64,000 nucleotides of DNA, from contig NZ_FOLY01000006.1 of assembly GCF_900112585.1 (NCBI RefSeq), positions 62,001-126,000 on the forward strand, read 5' to 3'. The translations under genes were made by a program, and so were the position numbers. The DNA comes from Kushneria avicenniae. Lineage in GTDB: Bacteria > Pseudomonadota > Gammaproteobacteria > Pseudomonadales > Halomonadaceae. How positions within the stretch are numbered: position 1 is the first letter of the stretch; each line of letters begins with the position of its first letter. Shown here one piece after another: positions 28,259 to 37,871 of this stretch. The notes beneath the pieces are model-generated. The model made no database searches, was not told the DNA's origin, and worked only from the letters and a program-made list of their open reading frames with translations.

Positions 28259-29125
28259 TTATTTACGAACATCGCCATCCTTGAGCGTCTGGGCGCGCTG
28301 ATACCAGTCTCCCTTGCGCCCACCCAGAAGCCGCGCTGCCACACCGGCCGCCTGTTTGACCCCGACGCCCTCTTCCAGAAGCGAGGACAAAAGCTGATCG
28401 CCGTCGACCTGGCCGCTGTCGGCAAGCTCTTTCGGCGGCGGTGGCGCCAGCATGACCACGAACTCCCCTCTCATCTGGTCGGCATCGTCGGCCATGCGCT
28501 CGAGCAGGCTGCGCGCCGAGCCCTGCAAAAAGGTTTCAAAAGTCTTGGTCAGCTCGCGCGCGATGACCACATGGCGCTCACCGCAGACGGTTTCGATGTC
28601 TTCAAGAAGCTGACGAATGCGATGGGGCGACTCATACAGGACCAGCGTGACCGGCAAATCAACGACATCGCTCAGGCGCTGGCGCCGCCCGGCACCCTTT
28701 GCCGGCAGAAAGCCTTCAAACAGAAAGCGCTCGGTCGGCAGCCCGGCCGCGCTCAATGCCGCAATCAATGCGCTGGGCCCCGGCACGGGAATGATGGTGT
28801 AATCCGCCGAGCGCAGCGCCTGCACCAGGCGATAGCCCGGATCCGAAATCAGGGGCGTACCGGCGTCACTGATCAGGGCCACCTGCTGGCCGGCATCCAG
28901 TGCCTGCCGGATGCGCTCGATGCGCGAGGTTTCGTTGTGCTCATGGAGAGAGATCAGCGGCACACGCACACCAATGTGATCGAGCAGACGCACGCTGTGA
29001 CGCGTGTCCTCCGCCGCAATCAGATCGGCCTGTGCCAGGGTATCCATGGCACGTCTGGAAAGGTCATCGAGGTTACCAATCGGTGTGGCAACCACGTACA
29101 ATGCGCCCTTGCTAAAACTATTCAT
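28259..29125 (-). CDS. rsmI: 16S rRNA C1402 2'-O-methyltransferase RsmI
   Basis: Tetrapyrrole-methylase-fold enzyme that adds the ribose methyl at C1402, complementing RsmH. The 288 residues contain LYVVATPIGNLDDLSRRA at 9-26, LIAAEDTRHSVRLLDH near 35, VALISDAGTPLISDPGYRLV near 80-99, VPGPSALIAALSAAGLP near 113, and the C-terminal KQAAGVAARLLGGRKGDWYQRA helix region. It is divergent from lpoA and lies upstream of rnpB. The ribosome binding site is poor. Confidence 0.97.
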   Translation of the reverse strand: MNSFSKGALYVVATPIGNLDDLSRRAMDTLAQADLIAAEDTRHSVRLLDHIGVRVPLISLHEHNETSRIERIRQALDAGQQVALISDAGTPLISDPGYRLVQALRSADYTIIPVPGPSALIAALSAAGLPTERFLFEGFLPAKGAGRRQRLSDVVDLPVTLVLYESPHRIRQLLEDIETVCGERHVVIARELTKTFETFLQGSARSLLERMADDADQMRGEFVVMLAPPPPKELADSGQVDGDQLLSSLLEEGVGVKQAAGVAARLLGGRKGDWYQRAQTLKDGDVRK

Positions 29126-29290
29126 GTCATCACACTACACTGGTTCGGACGCGTCATTGCTTTCGAATTGGCCTGTGTCATGATCAAAATCGCTACAGGC
29201 CCGACTGGAGCTGCATGTTACGCCGTGCAGCTCATGGACGCCACGCCGTGGCGCCATCACGGAGACCGGCAAGAAAAGGAAATGCCAGGC

Positions 29291-31021
29291 ATGCGAACAT
29301 CTCTTACCAGACTGGCCGGTGCGGCCATGGTGGCACTGACACTGGCAGGCTGTGCCGGCACATCGGGCATGATCGACCGCTTCGGCGGCCAGTCCTCCGA
29401 CGATCTCCTGCGTCAGGCCCAGCAGCAACAGGGCAGTGAAGCCGCCGCCACACGCCTTCAGGCGGCCGAACTGCTACAGCGTCAGGGCAACAACGAGCGC
29501 GCTCTGGAAGTCGCCGGAAACATTGACCGCTCGGTCCTGCCTTCCGACCAGCAGCTTCAATGGGCACTTCTGACCTCGCGCGCCGCGATGGAACTGCAGG
29601 ATGCGCAGACCGTGCTGGACGCCACGGCCATCGTGAACAGCAATGTGGCACTGCCGGACAGTGAGAGAAACACGCTGCTTGAGCGGCGCGGCCTGGCACT
29701 GGCCATGAACAACGAGCCCTTCGAGGCAGCCAGTCTTCTGACCGCCCTTCAGGAGCGCACGGACAATACGCAGCTCAACGACACTATCTGGCGTCAGCTC
29801 AACCGTCTCGACCCGGGTCAGCTTGATCAGCTCGCCACACAGGGCCGCGTTGCGGCTGGCTGGGTCGAACTGGCACGACTGCAGCGTCAGCAGGGCGCCA
29901 ACATCGGCGCCCTGACCGATGCCATCAGCCGCTGGCAGTCCAGCAATTCAAGCCATCCGGCATCGCGCCGCCTGCCCAGCGATCTCACCGCGCTGGACGA
30001 GATCCGGGATCAGGAGATCCATAAAATCGCCGTCTTTCTGCCCCAGAGCGGCCCGCTGGAATCGATTGCCACGGCGGTACGCGAAGGCATCCAGACACGC
30101 GCCGATGATGTCCGCAGCCAGGGCGGTCAGGTGCCGGAGCTGGCCTTTTACGATACGGCCGGTCAGGACATCGAGAGCCTCTATGCGCGAGCCACCATGG
30201 AGGGCGCCCAGGCCGTGATCGGACCGCTCAGCAAGGAGCAGGTCTCGCAGCTGGAAACCCGAGATCAGGTCACCCTGCCGACGCTGGCGCTCAACTATGG
30301 CACTCACGATCGCAACAGTGCCCGCAATCTGTTCCAGTATGGTCTGTCTGCCGAGGACGAAGCCCGCCAGGCCGCACAGCGTGCGCAGCTTGATGGCCAT
30401 CACAGTGCCGGCGTCATGGTGCCCAACAACGAATGGGGCAGCCGCGTACTGAGTGCCTTCCAGCAGCAATGGCAGCAGGAGGGTGGCGATCTGGTCAGCG
30501 TTCAGAACTATGACCCGTCGGCGTCCGCTACTTCGGCGGTCAAATCGGTGCTCCACAACGGCCGCGGCCGACCCGACATGCTGTTTTTGCTCGCACTGCC
30601 CGGCTACGCCCGCCAGGTGCCGCCGACTCTGGATTACTATGACGCAGCGAATCTGCCCATCTATGCGACCTCGCATGCCTATGAAGGCTCGCCACAGCCC
30701 AGAATGGATCATGACCTTGACGACGTGATGTTCGTGGATATTCCCTGGCTGATCCCCGAAGCCGCTGCCGGCGGCAGCGATGCCCTGCCCTTTGAGTCTA
30801 CCCGCGAGCGTCTCATGCAGGATGACCAACCGGCACTGATCAAGCTGCATGCCATGGGCGTGGACGCCTTTGAACTGGCGCGGCGTTTGCCGGTCATGCG
30901 TGCCATTGGCGGTTTCGAGCTGTACGGGGCCACCGGTCGACTGACGCCGGCCCAGGATGGTCGGGTGGTGCGAACCCTGCCCTGGGCGATATTCCGTAAC
31001 GGCCAGCCGACGCTGCCCTGA
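29291..31021 (+). CDS. lpoA: Outer-membrane lipoprotein LpoA, activator of PBP1A
   Basis: Outer-membrane lipoprotein that reaches through the periplasm to stimulate peptidoglycan synthase PBP1A. The start MRTSLTRLAGAAMVALTLAGC gives a signal peptide ending in the lipobox LAGC (Cys near 21). A second ATG three codons upstream is too close to AAGGA to be favoured. Residues about 30-230 form the helical TPR-like N-domain (QLQWALLTSRAAMELQDAQ). About 240-576 form the periplasmic-binding-like C-domain (KIAVFLPQSGPLESIATAVREG). The rsmI/lpoA divergent pair followed by yraN is conserved in gammaproteobacteria. Length 576. Confidence 0.93.
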   Translation: MRTSLTRLAGAAMVALTLAGCAGTSGMIDRFGGQSSDDLLRQAQQQQGSEAAATRLQAAELLQRQGNNERALEVAGNIDRSVLPSDQQLQWALLTSRAAMELQDAQTVLDATAIVNSNVALPDSERNTLLERRGLALAMNNEPFEAASLLTALQERTDNTQLNDTIWRQLNRLDPGQLDQLATQGRVAAGWVELARLQRQQGANIGALTDAISRWQSSNSSHPASRRLPSDLTALDEIRDQEIHKIAVFLPQSGPLESIATAVREGIQTRADDVRSQGGQVPELAFYDTAGQDIESLYARATMEGAQAVIGPLSKEQVSQLETRDQVTLPTLALNYGTHDRNSARNLFQYGLSAEDEARQAAQRAQLDGHHSAGVMVPNNEWGSRVLSAFQQQWQQEGGDLVSVQNYDPSASATSAVKSVLHNGRGRPDMLFLLALPGYARQVPPTLDYYDAANLPIYATSHAYEGSPQPRMDHDLDDVMFVDIPWLIPEAAAGGSDALPFESTRERLMQDDQPALIKLHAMGVDAFELARRLPVMRAIGGFELYGATGRLTPAQDGRVVRTLPWAIFRNGQPTLP

Positions 31022-31027
31022 CCCAGC

Positions 31028-31402
31028 ATGGCACTGCGTCCCTTCAGCAATCGCCAGCGCGGTCACGACATCGAGTCGCTGACCGCGCGGTGGCTGGAGC
31101 GACAGGGTCTGTGCACCATCGCCCGCAACCATCATATCCGGGGCGGCGAAACCGATCTCATCATGCGCGATGGCGATACTCTGGTGTTTGTGGAAGTTCG
31201 CTATCGCGCCAGCACGTCTCACGGCTCTCCACTTGAAACCATTACGCCTGCCAAGCAGCGAAAGCTGATCCGCGCAGCGCGTTTTTATCTGCTCGACAAG
31301 CGGTTATCATGCCCCTGCCGCTTTGACGCGGTCGGAGTTACGGGCGAGCCTCCCGAGGGCCTGCACTTTGAATGGATCAAAAGCGCCTTTGACGCTTTCT
31401 GA
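31028..31402 (+). CDS. yraN: YraN family endonuclease-like protein (UPF0102)
   Basis: A 124-residue member of UPF0102, which has a restriction-endonuclease-like fold; its cellular role is not settled. Family motifs are RGHDIESLTARWLERQG, RNHHIRGGETDLIMRDGDTLVFVEVRYR (the acidic/glutamate active-site-like pattern) and the KQRKLIRAARFYL helix. It starts 6 bases after lpoA and is followed by diaA after a 68-base gap. Confidence 0.93.
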   Translation: MALRPFSNRQRGHDIESLTARWLERQGLCTIARNHHIRGGETDLIMRDGDTLVFVEVRYRASTSHGSPLETITPAKQRKLIRAARFYLLDKRLSCPCRFDAVGVTGEPPEGLHFEWIKSAFDAF

Positions 31403-31446
31403 TTTTCTGGTGAGGCAGCGGGAATACGACGCCATTGACCACCTGA

Positions 31447-32623
<1,177 letters not shown>

Positions 32624-32661
32624 CACCTGCAGATCATTCGGCCCCCTGAGCCGACATAAAA

Positions 32662-32690
32662 AACGAACCCGCCATCAAGGCGGGTTCGTT
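32662..32690. terminator. Terminator between dolP and sspB
   Basis: A 12-base-pair stem (AACGAACCCGCC / GGCGGGTTCGTT) with loop ATCAA lies between converging genes. The minus-strand side is followed by a run of T residues, so it mainly serves sspBA, but it probably also ends the lpoA-dolP transcript. Confidence 0.85.
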
Positions 32691-32716
32691 ACATTGATAC
32701 GACTTGATCCAGTCAT

Positions 32717-33202
32717 CTACTTGATGACCTTCAGGGACGGGCGACCCTTGCGTGGACGATCGTTGTCGTCGTCATCGTCGTGATCCTCGCCGGCGTCTTC
32801 GTCCGTTCTAGCCACTGCGCCCAGATGTGAATCGCGCTCGTCGGCATCCTCACTGTCGGGCTCGGCCACGTCCGAGGCATCATCCGGCATGACCGGCTCC
32901 TGACCAAACACCATCCCCACGCCGTTTTCACGTGCATAGATGGCAATGATCGCATCAATCGGCAGCTCGACAGTCATGGGCTGACCGCCAAAACGCGCGT
33001 TGAACGCCACCATGTCGTTTTCCATGAAAAGTTCCCGTACGGCACCCGGTCCGATATTGAGAACAATCTGGCCGTTCTGTATGAACTGTTCCGGTACCAC
33101 GACGCCCGTACGTTCGGCATCGACAACGACATAGGGCGTGCAGTCGTTGTCCAGCAGCCACTGATACAACGCACGAATCAGATAGGGACGGCTGGAATGC
33201 AT
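32717..33202 (-). CDS. sspB: ClpXP adaptor SspB
   Basis: Adaptor that hands ssrA-tagged peptides to ClpXP. The globular domain is residues about 1-110 (PYLIRALYQWLLDNDCTPYVVV, GQIVLNIGPGAVREL, NARFGGQP). Next come an acidic flexible linker with a run of aspartates (GEDHDDDDDNDRP) and the C-terminal ClpX-binding tail GRPSLKVIK, equivalent to the XB peptide in E. coli. It lies 96 bases downstream of sspA, as in the usual sspAB order. Length 161. Confidence 0.96.
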   Translation of the reverse strand: MHSSRPYLIRALYQWLLDNDCTPYVVVDAERTGVVVPEQFIQNGQIVLNIGPGAVRELFMENDMVAFNARFGGQPMTVELPIDAIIAIYARENGVGMVFGQEPVMPDDASDVAEPDSEDADERDSHLGAVARTDEDAGEDHDDDDDNDRPRKGRPSLKVIK

Positions 33203-33298
33203 GTTTTTACCTCACTGAAGAACGCATCGAATTATCAGACCCTGCGCATCAATCAGTCGTTTTGCTGCAGATGGCGTGCACCTGCAGCAATCAGCGCA

Positions 33299-33928
33299 TC
33301 AGGTACGAAGCTCGCGCTCCGACTCGAGAAGCGACGCCCTGAAGGCATCCCGCGCGAACAGCCTTTCCATATAGCCCATCAGCGGCTTGACCTGCTGTTC
33401 GGGCAGCTCGACGCCCAGCGCCGGTAGACGCCAGAGGATGGGGGCCAGACAGCAATCCACCAGCGAAAACTCTTCGCTCATGAAAAACGGAATGTCTTCA
33501 AAGATCGGACTGATACCAATCAGGCTTTCACGCAACTCCTTGCGTGCCTGCTCGACTTCCTTTTTAGAACCCGGCGACTGAATGCGCTCCACCATCGGGC
33601 ACCATTCACGCTCGATGCGATGCATCCACAGCCGGCTCTGGGCTCGCGCGACAGGATAGACCGGCAACAGCGGCGGATGCGGAAAACGCTCATCCAGATA
33701 CTCCATCATGACCTTGGACTCATAAAGAACAAGGTCACGATCGATCAGGGTCGGCACGCTGTTATAGGGATTGAGATCGGTCAGTTCTGCCGGCTGATGC
33801 GCATCGTTGACTTCGATGATGTCAACGGAAATCCCCTTCTCGGCCAGCACGATCCTGACGCGATGGCTGTAATGGTCGTCACTGCCGGTATAAAACGTCA
33901 TTGACGATCGTTTGGCCACAACACCCAT
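33299..33928 (-). CDS. sspA: Stringent starvation protein SspA
   Basis: Glutathione-transferase-fold protein that binds RNA polymerase and, in E. coli, lowers H-NS levels and promotes acid and stationary-phase gene expression. The 209 residues have a thioredoxin-like N-domain ([42 protein letters not shown]) and a helical C-domain ([19 protein letters not shown]). The catalytic glutathione residue of true transferases is not conserved in SspA proteins. MTFYTG nine codons inside is an alternative start. It follows the rplM-rpsI operon, as in E. coli. Confidence 0.96.
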   Translation of the reverse strand: MGVVAKRSSMTFYTGSDDHYSHRVRIVLAEKGISVDIIEVNDAHQPAELTDLNPYNSVPTLIDRDLVLYESKVMMEYLDERFPHPPLLPVYPVARAQSRLWMHRIEREWCPMVERIQSPGSKKEVEQARKELRESLIGISPIFEDIPFFMSEEFSLVDCCLAPILWRLPALGVELPEQQVKPLMGYMERLFARDAFRASLLESERELRT

Positions 33929-34040
33929 AGAAAGTCCTCACTTTAATGACGAGCTGGATGATAACACGGGAGCACGCACCCGGGTTGTCCGATTGGCAAC
34001 CGCAGGGATGCAGCTGACATGACAATTGCCCTGCAGACAC

Positions 34041-34068
34041 AAAAACGCCCGGGGAAACACCCGGGCGT
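34041..34068 (-). terminator. Terminator of the rplM-rpsI operon
   Basis: On the minus strand ACGCCCGGG pairs with CCCGGGCGT around a six-base loop and is followed directly by TTTTTG. It lies 21 bases past the rpsI stop and before sspA. Confidence 0.92.
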
Positions 34069-34089
34069 CCTGAGACATGACGTCGAAGC

Positions 34090-34482
34090 TTAACGCTTGG
34101 AGAACTGGGGACGACGACGTGCCTTGCGCAGACCCACCTTCTTGCGCTCGACCATACGCGCATCACGCGTGACGTAGCCGGCGCTGCGCAGCGGTGCGCG
34201 CAGTTCTTCGTTGTATTCCATCAGGGCACGAGTGATGCCGTGACGAATGGCGCCTGCCTGTGCAGAGCCGCCGCCACCCTGAACGGTGACGTAGATATCG
34301 AACTGGTTGGTCAGCTCGGTCAGCTCGAGCGGCTGGCGAACCACCATCTGTGCGGTAACGCGGCCAAAGTATTCGTTGAGCTCACGCTTGTTGACCGTGA
34401 TCCTGCCACTGCCCGGACGCAGAAAAACGCGTGCGGTAGAGGTCTTGCGGCGGCCTGTGCCGTAGTACTGCTGCTGTGCCAT
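34090..34482 (-). CDS. rpsI: 30S ribosomal protein S9
   Basis: Small-subunit protein whose C-terminal tail reaches the P-site tRNA. The 130 residues begin [20 protein letters not shown] and end with the invariant basic tail [12 protein letters not shown]. It lies 13 bases after rplM in the conserved two-gene operon. Confidence 0.99.
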   Translation of the reverse strand: MAQQQYYGTGRRKTSTARVFLRPGSGRITVNKRELNEYFGRVTAQMVVRQPLELTELTNQFDIYVTVQGGGGSAQAGAIRHGITRALMEYNEELRAPLRSAGYVTRDARMVERKKVGLRKARRRPQFSKR

Positions 34483-34495
34483 GGGAAATGTTCCT

Positions 34496-34924
34496 TTAGA
34501 GATTCAGTGCCTGGGGTTGCTGCGCTGCGTGGGGATGCTCACCACCGGCATAAACCTTGAGCTTGGAATACATGGCGCGACCCAGCGGACCCTTGGGCAG
34601 CATTCCCTTGACAGCGATTTCGATAACGCGCTCCGGCGCATGATCGATCATCTGCTCGAAGTTCATCGAGCGCAGGCCGCCCGGGTAACCGGTGTGGCGA
34701 TAATACTGCTTGGCAAAGGACTTCTTGCCGGTCACACGGACCTTCTCGGCGTTGACGACGACGATGTAATCGCCGGTATCAACGTGAGGTGTATATTCGG
34801 GCTTGTGCTTGCCACGCAGGCGGCGAGCGATTTCGGTAGCCAGTCGACCCAGAGTCTTGTCTTCCGCGTCGATGACATACCAGTCGCGCTGCACGGACTG
34901 CGGTTTGGCGCTGAACGTCTTCAT
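34496..34924 (-). CDS. rplM: 50S ribosomal protein L13
   Basis: Early-assembling large-subunit protein; in E. coli it also represses its own operon through the mRNA leader. Start chosen at [20 protein letters not shown], giving 142 residues, the same as E. coli; the frame is open to 34972. Conserved [22 protein letters not shown] and [19 protein letters not shown] are present. The promoter-to-start leader is about 100 bases, enough for autoregulation, though I cannot define the L13 binding site. Confidence 0.99.
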   Translation of the reverse strand: MKTFSAKPQSVQRDWYVIDAEDKTLGRLATEIARRLRGKHKPEYTPHVDTGDYIVVVNAEKVRVTGKKSFAKQYYRHTGYPGGLRSMNFEQMIDHAPERVIEIAVKGMLPKGPLGRAMYSKLKVYAGGEHPHAAQQPQALNL

Positions 34925-35032
34925 GTGTGAATCACCATGGTTGTGGCGAGAGCATGGCTTCTGCCCTGCCAATCCCTATTTTTCTTGGTTGTTGCCCCTG
35001 CAGGCAGACACAACAACGATAAGCGAGCGCGC

Positions 35033-35061
35033 ATTGTACAGAGCCGGCGCCCGCCGAACAA
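35033..35061 (-). promoter_or_regulatory. Sigma-70 promoter of rplM-rpsI
   Basis: On the minus strand TTGTTC (35061-35056), a 17-base GC-rich spacer and TACAAT (35038-35033) lie about 110 bases upstream of rplM. A GC-rich stretch follows the -10 box (GCGCGC), as at stringently controlled ribosomal promoters; control by ppGpp is an inference. Confidence 0.8.
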
Positions 35062-35075
35062 GGGGATAATCACAT

Positions 35076-36230
35076 TCAGGGCTTGTGCGTCAACGCCAGA
35101 TACTCACTGGATTGCATCTCCTGCAGACGCGACACCGTTCGCTCGAATTCAAACGCAAGTTCGCCGCCGCTGTAGAGCGATTCAGGCTCGGCATCTGCCG
35201 ACATGACCAGCTTGACGGCGCGGTCATAAAACTCATCGACCATGTTGATAAAACGTCGTGCCTGGTCCTCGATGGCCGCACCCATGACCGGCACGTTGGA
35301 GATCAGAACGCTGTGGTACTGCCTTGAAAGCTCAATGTAGTCATTCTGACTGCGCGGGCCGTCACACAGCGTCTTGAAGTCGAACCAGACCACCCCTTCA
35401 TGGCAGCGCCGGGCCTGAAGCGCTCGACCGTTAATGCGTAGCGTCTCTTCTTCTCCCGGTGCTCCCGCCAGATGTACAAAGCTCTCCTGCAGGGCCTCAT
35501 CGGCGCCGTCATCGGCCGGCGTATGAAACACCTCTTCGCGGGTCAGAGTGCGCATTCGATAATCGATGCCCGCATCGACATTGACCACTTCACAGTGACG
35601 GTTGAGCAGATCGATGGCCGGCAGAAACCGGTCGCGCTGCAGACCGTTCTTGTAGAGCTCATCCGGTACGATATTGGACGTGGTCACGAGCACCACGCCC
35701 TGAGCAAAAAGTGCATCGAGCAGATTACCCAGGATCATGGCATCGGTAATGTCCTTGACAAAGAACTCGTCAAGACAGATGACCCGGGCTTCACCGGCAA
35801 GCTTTGCCGCCACCAGCGTCAACGGATTCTTCTGTCCCTTGTGAGCTTCCAGCTCCCTGTGCACACGCTGCATGAAACGATGAAAGTGCGTACGCATCTT
35901 GTCATCAAAGGGCAGGCTGTCATGAAAGGTGTCGACCAGCCATGTCTTGCCTCGCCCCACGCCGCCCCAGAAATAAAGCCCCTTGATGTCCGGCTCGGCA
36001 GGCGCCGTGGGCGCTGATGACGCGCTCTTTTTGCCGAAAAAACCCGACATTTTCGACTTGAGTCCGCTGTCTGATGCGGTGGTGGTCGACGGGGTCGGAC
36101 GCGGCCGACTCGTCAGCGCTTCATAAAGACGCTGCAGGTGCTCGACCGCCTTTTCCTGAGAGCTGTCGTACTGAAAACCTTCACGTTCAAGATCCTGACG
36201 GTACTGCTGACGCGGGGAAAGTCTGGACAT
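35076..36230 (-). CDS. zapE: Cell division ATPase ZapE (AFG1-like)
   Basis: P-loop ATPase that in E. coli interacts with FtsZ and is needed for division under stress. The 384 residues start MSRLSPRQQYRQDLE, the family N-terminus; the frame is open to 36329. Walker A is in GLYFWGGVGRGKTWLVDTF near 111-129, then FHRFMQRVHREL, Walker B VICLDEFFVKDITDAMIL near 172, and VTTSNIVPDELYKNGLQR near 210. A Ser/Thr/Pro-rich stretch of about 30 residues (near 48-95) precedes the ATPase core and looks like a lineage insertion. It is divergent from zapG. Confidence 0.96.
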   Translation of the reverse strand: MSRLSPRQQYRQDLEREGFQYDSSQEKAVEHLQRLYEALTSRPRPTPSTTTASDSGLKSKMSGFFGKKSASSAPTAPAEPDIKGLYFWGGVGRGKTWLVDTFHDSLPFDDKMRTHFHRFMQRVHRELEAHKGQKNPLTLVAAKLAGEARVICLDEFFVKDITDAMILGNLLDALFAQGVVLVTTSNIVPDELYKNGLQRDRFLPAIDLLNRHCEVVNVDAGIDYRMRTLTREEVFHTPADDGADEALQESFVHLAGAPGEEETLRINGRALQARRCHEGVVWFDFKTLCDGPRSQNDYIELSRQYHSVLISNVPVMGAAIEDQARRFINMVDEFYDRAVKLVMSADAEPESLYSGGELAFEFERTVSRLQEMQSSEYLALTHKP

Positions 36231-36347
36231 GTGATCTGGTGCCTTGCAGAAAATCGGGTACCCATGAGTGTACAGCGTGACAGGACATGATTCGTCCTGC
36301 CGGCGTGATTTATCAGCGCTGATACACAAGATTATGTCGCGAGTGAA

Positions 36348-36378
36348 TTGACCCAGACAACACGACGCCTTCTATAAT
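36348..36378 (+). promoter_or_regulatory. Putative sigma-70 promoter of zapG
   Basis: TTGACC (36348-36353) and a perfect TATAAT (36373-36378) are separated by 19 bases, or 18 if TGACCC is read as the -35 box. They lie about 60 bases upstream of the zapG GTG and point away from zapE. Confidence 0.65.
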
Positions 36379-36437
36379 GGCCTATCTCATGGTCACGCCG
36401 GTCGTGCGTGCAATCAGTATCGAATAGGGGAATATTG

Positions 36438-36887
36438 GTGAACGAAGGCAATATCGACTGGGTAGTCGCCATTGTGGCACTGCTGGCAGGCATCGCTATC
36501 GGCGCGCTGATCCGTCACTTCTCGGGCAACCGGCGGGCCACCAGCCAGAAACTCAAGCAGCGACTCGCCGAAACCGAGCTCGAACTCAAGGAGCTGCGGG
36601 AAAACGTGAACACGCATTTTGCCGATATCACGACACTGGCGCGCAACCTCACCCGTCAGAGCGAAGAGCTTCAAAACCGGCTTGATACCGACGCCAGCAC
36701 TCTGGCCAGCGACCCGGCCCTCAAGCGCCGCCGTCAGGTCGATGCAGTGGATGAAAGCGAAGAAGACCCGTCCTCGCTTCATGCGCCTCGCGACTACGCC
36801 GACACCAATGGCACTCTGGGCGAAGGTTACGGCCTGCATCCGAAACAGGACAGCGACAGCACACAGCCGCAACCGCCCAGATATTGA
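36438..36887 (+). CDS. zapG: Inner-membrane division/envelope protein ZapG (YhcB, DUF1043)
   Basis: Bitopic protein of the YhcB family, linked in E. coli to divisome and envelope synthesis control. From the GTG at 36438 (AGGGGA six bases upstream) it has 149 residues: an N-terminal membrane helix (WVVAIVALLAGIAIGALIRHF), a coiled coil with clear heptads (about 35-90, KLKQRLAETELELKELRENV), and an acidic, proline-rich disordered tail. The frame extends upstream to 36408, but those residues are not family-like. Back-to-back placement with zapE is as in other gammaproteobacteria. Confidence 0.9.
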   Translation: MNEGNIDWVVAIVALLAGIAIGALIRHFSGNRRATSQKLKQRLAETELELKELRENVNTHFADITTLARNLTRQSEELQNRLDTDASTLASDPALKRRRQVDAVDESEEDPSSLHAPRDYADTNGTLGEGYGLHPKQDSDSTQPQPPRY

Positions 36888-36897
36888 TTCAACCGGG

Positions 36898-36917
36898 GCT
36901 GCCGGTACGCCGGCAGC
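36898..36917. terminator. Intergenic hairpin between zapG and the Nif3-like gene
   Basis: GCTGCCGG and CCGGCAGC form a perfect 8-base-pair stem with a TACG loop in the 32 bases between the convergent stops. Neither side has a T run, so termination is uncertain. Confidence 0.4.
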
Positions 36918-36919
36918 TG

Positions 36920-37675
36920 CTATACCGGGTTATCGATATCGACAAAGCGATGTTCGACACCATGGCGCTGCGCCAGCCAGTCACCCAGGGCGCGGATACC
37001 GTCACGTTCGGTGGCATGATGACCGGCCGCATAGTAGGTGATGCCCATCTCGCGCGCCAGATGTGTGGTGCGCTCTGATATCTCACCAGAAACAAACGCA
37101 TCCATGCCCGCTTCCGCGGCCTGAATGATCATGTCCTGCGCACCGCCGGTACACCAGGCAATACTGCGAACGGGACGATCATGACCGGAAACCATCAGCG
37201 GCTGACGCTCCAGACGCTCGCCAAACCGCTCGGCCAGCGCCTGCTGTGAACACTCTGCCATCTCGCCGTAGTACAAAAGTCCCTGCCCCATCTCGCCGTC
37301 GAGAACACCCTGTACCTGCCAGTCCATGCGATCGGCCAGCAACGCATTGTTGCCAAGCGTGGCATGAGCATCCAGCGGCAGATGCCAGGCCACCAGATTG
37401 ATGCCATGCGCCAGAAGCGTGGCGATGCGACGCTGTTTCATGCCCGTGATGGCCACCGACTCGTTTTTCCAGAAATAACCATGGTGTACCAGCACCATAT
37501 CAGCCTGCCAGGCCACGGCCTCGTTCAGCAGCGCCTGACTGGCCGTCACGCCAGTCATGACCCGACGTACCCGGTCGCCACCCTCTACCTGCAGACCGTT
37601 GACGGTAAAGTCCTTGAAACGCTCCGGCGTCAACAGCGTGTGCATGTCGTCCATCAGCAGCTTGCGCGCAACCAT
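36920..37675 (-). CDS. Nif3-like dinuclear metal center hexameric protein
   Basis: A 251-residue Nif3/YbgI family protein, which forms a toroidal hexamer with a two-metal site per subunit. YbgI-type proteins have been proposed as GTP cyclohydrolase I type 2, but the physiological role is open. Metal ligands are in VLVHHGYFW (His-His, near 63), AWHLPLDAH (near 95) and SGEISERTTHLAREMGITYYAAGHHATE (Glu, His-His near 218). Start at MVARKLLMDD has AGGAGA six bases upstream; ATG at 37726 is possible but weaker. It is divergent from algW, as in pseudomonads. Confidence 0.93.
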   Translation of the reverse strand: MVARKLLMDDMHTLLTPERFKDFTVNGLQVEGGDRVRRVMTGVTASQALLNEAVAWQADMVLVHHGYFWKNESVAITGMKQRRIATLLAHGINLVAWHLPLDAHATLGNNALLADRMDWQVQGVLDGEMGQGLLYYGEMAECSQQALAERFGERLERQPLMVSGHDRPVRSIAWCTGGAQDMIIQAAEAGMDAFVSGEISERTTHLAREMGITYYAAGHHATERDGIRALGDWLAQRHGVEHRFVDIDNPV

Positions 37676-37871
37676 GTTGCTCTCCTGTTCATCGATTGCT
37701 GAAAGTACCGTCGTCGTATCGGACATTGCCGACACCTCGGTGATAAACTCGCCCACTCTTACAGGACATTGTGATCGGCAGGCAACAGAGCGATACGCTT
37801 TGGTTGCCTGCCGTATCCAGACACTTTGCAAGTCTGCAGCCCCGGGCTGCCTGTTTCAAAAGGATGTTGTG

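Noticed and set aside
36888-36919. The GCTGCCGG/CCGGCAGC hairpin as a possible small RNA or mobile REP element.
   Set aside because: Only one copy was noticed in the window and it fits a simple convergent-gene hairpin; listed only as a weak terminator.
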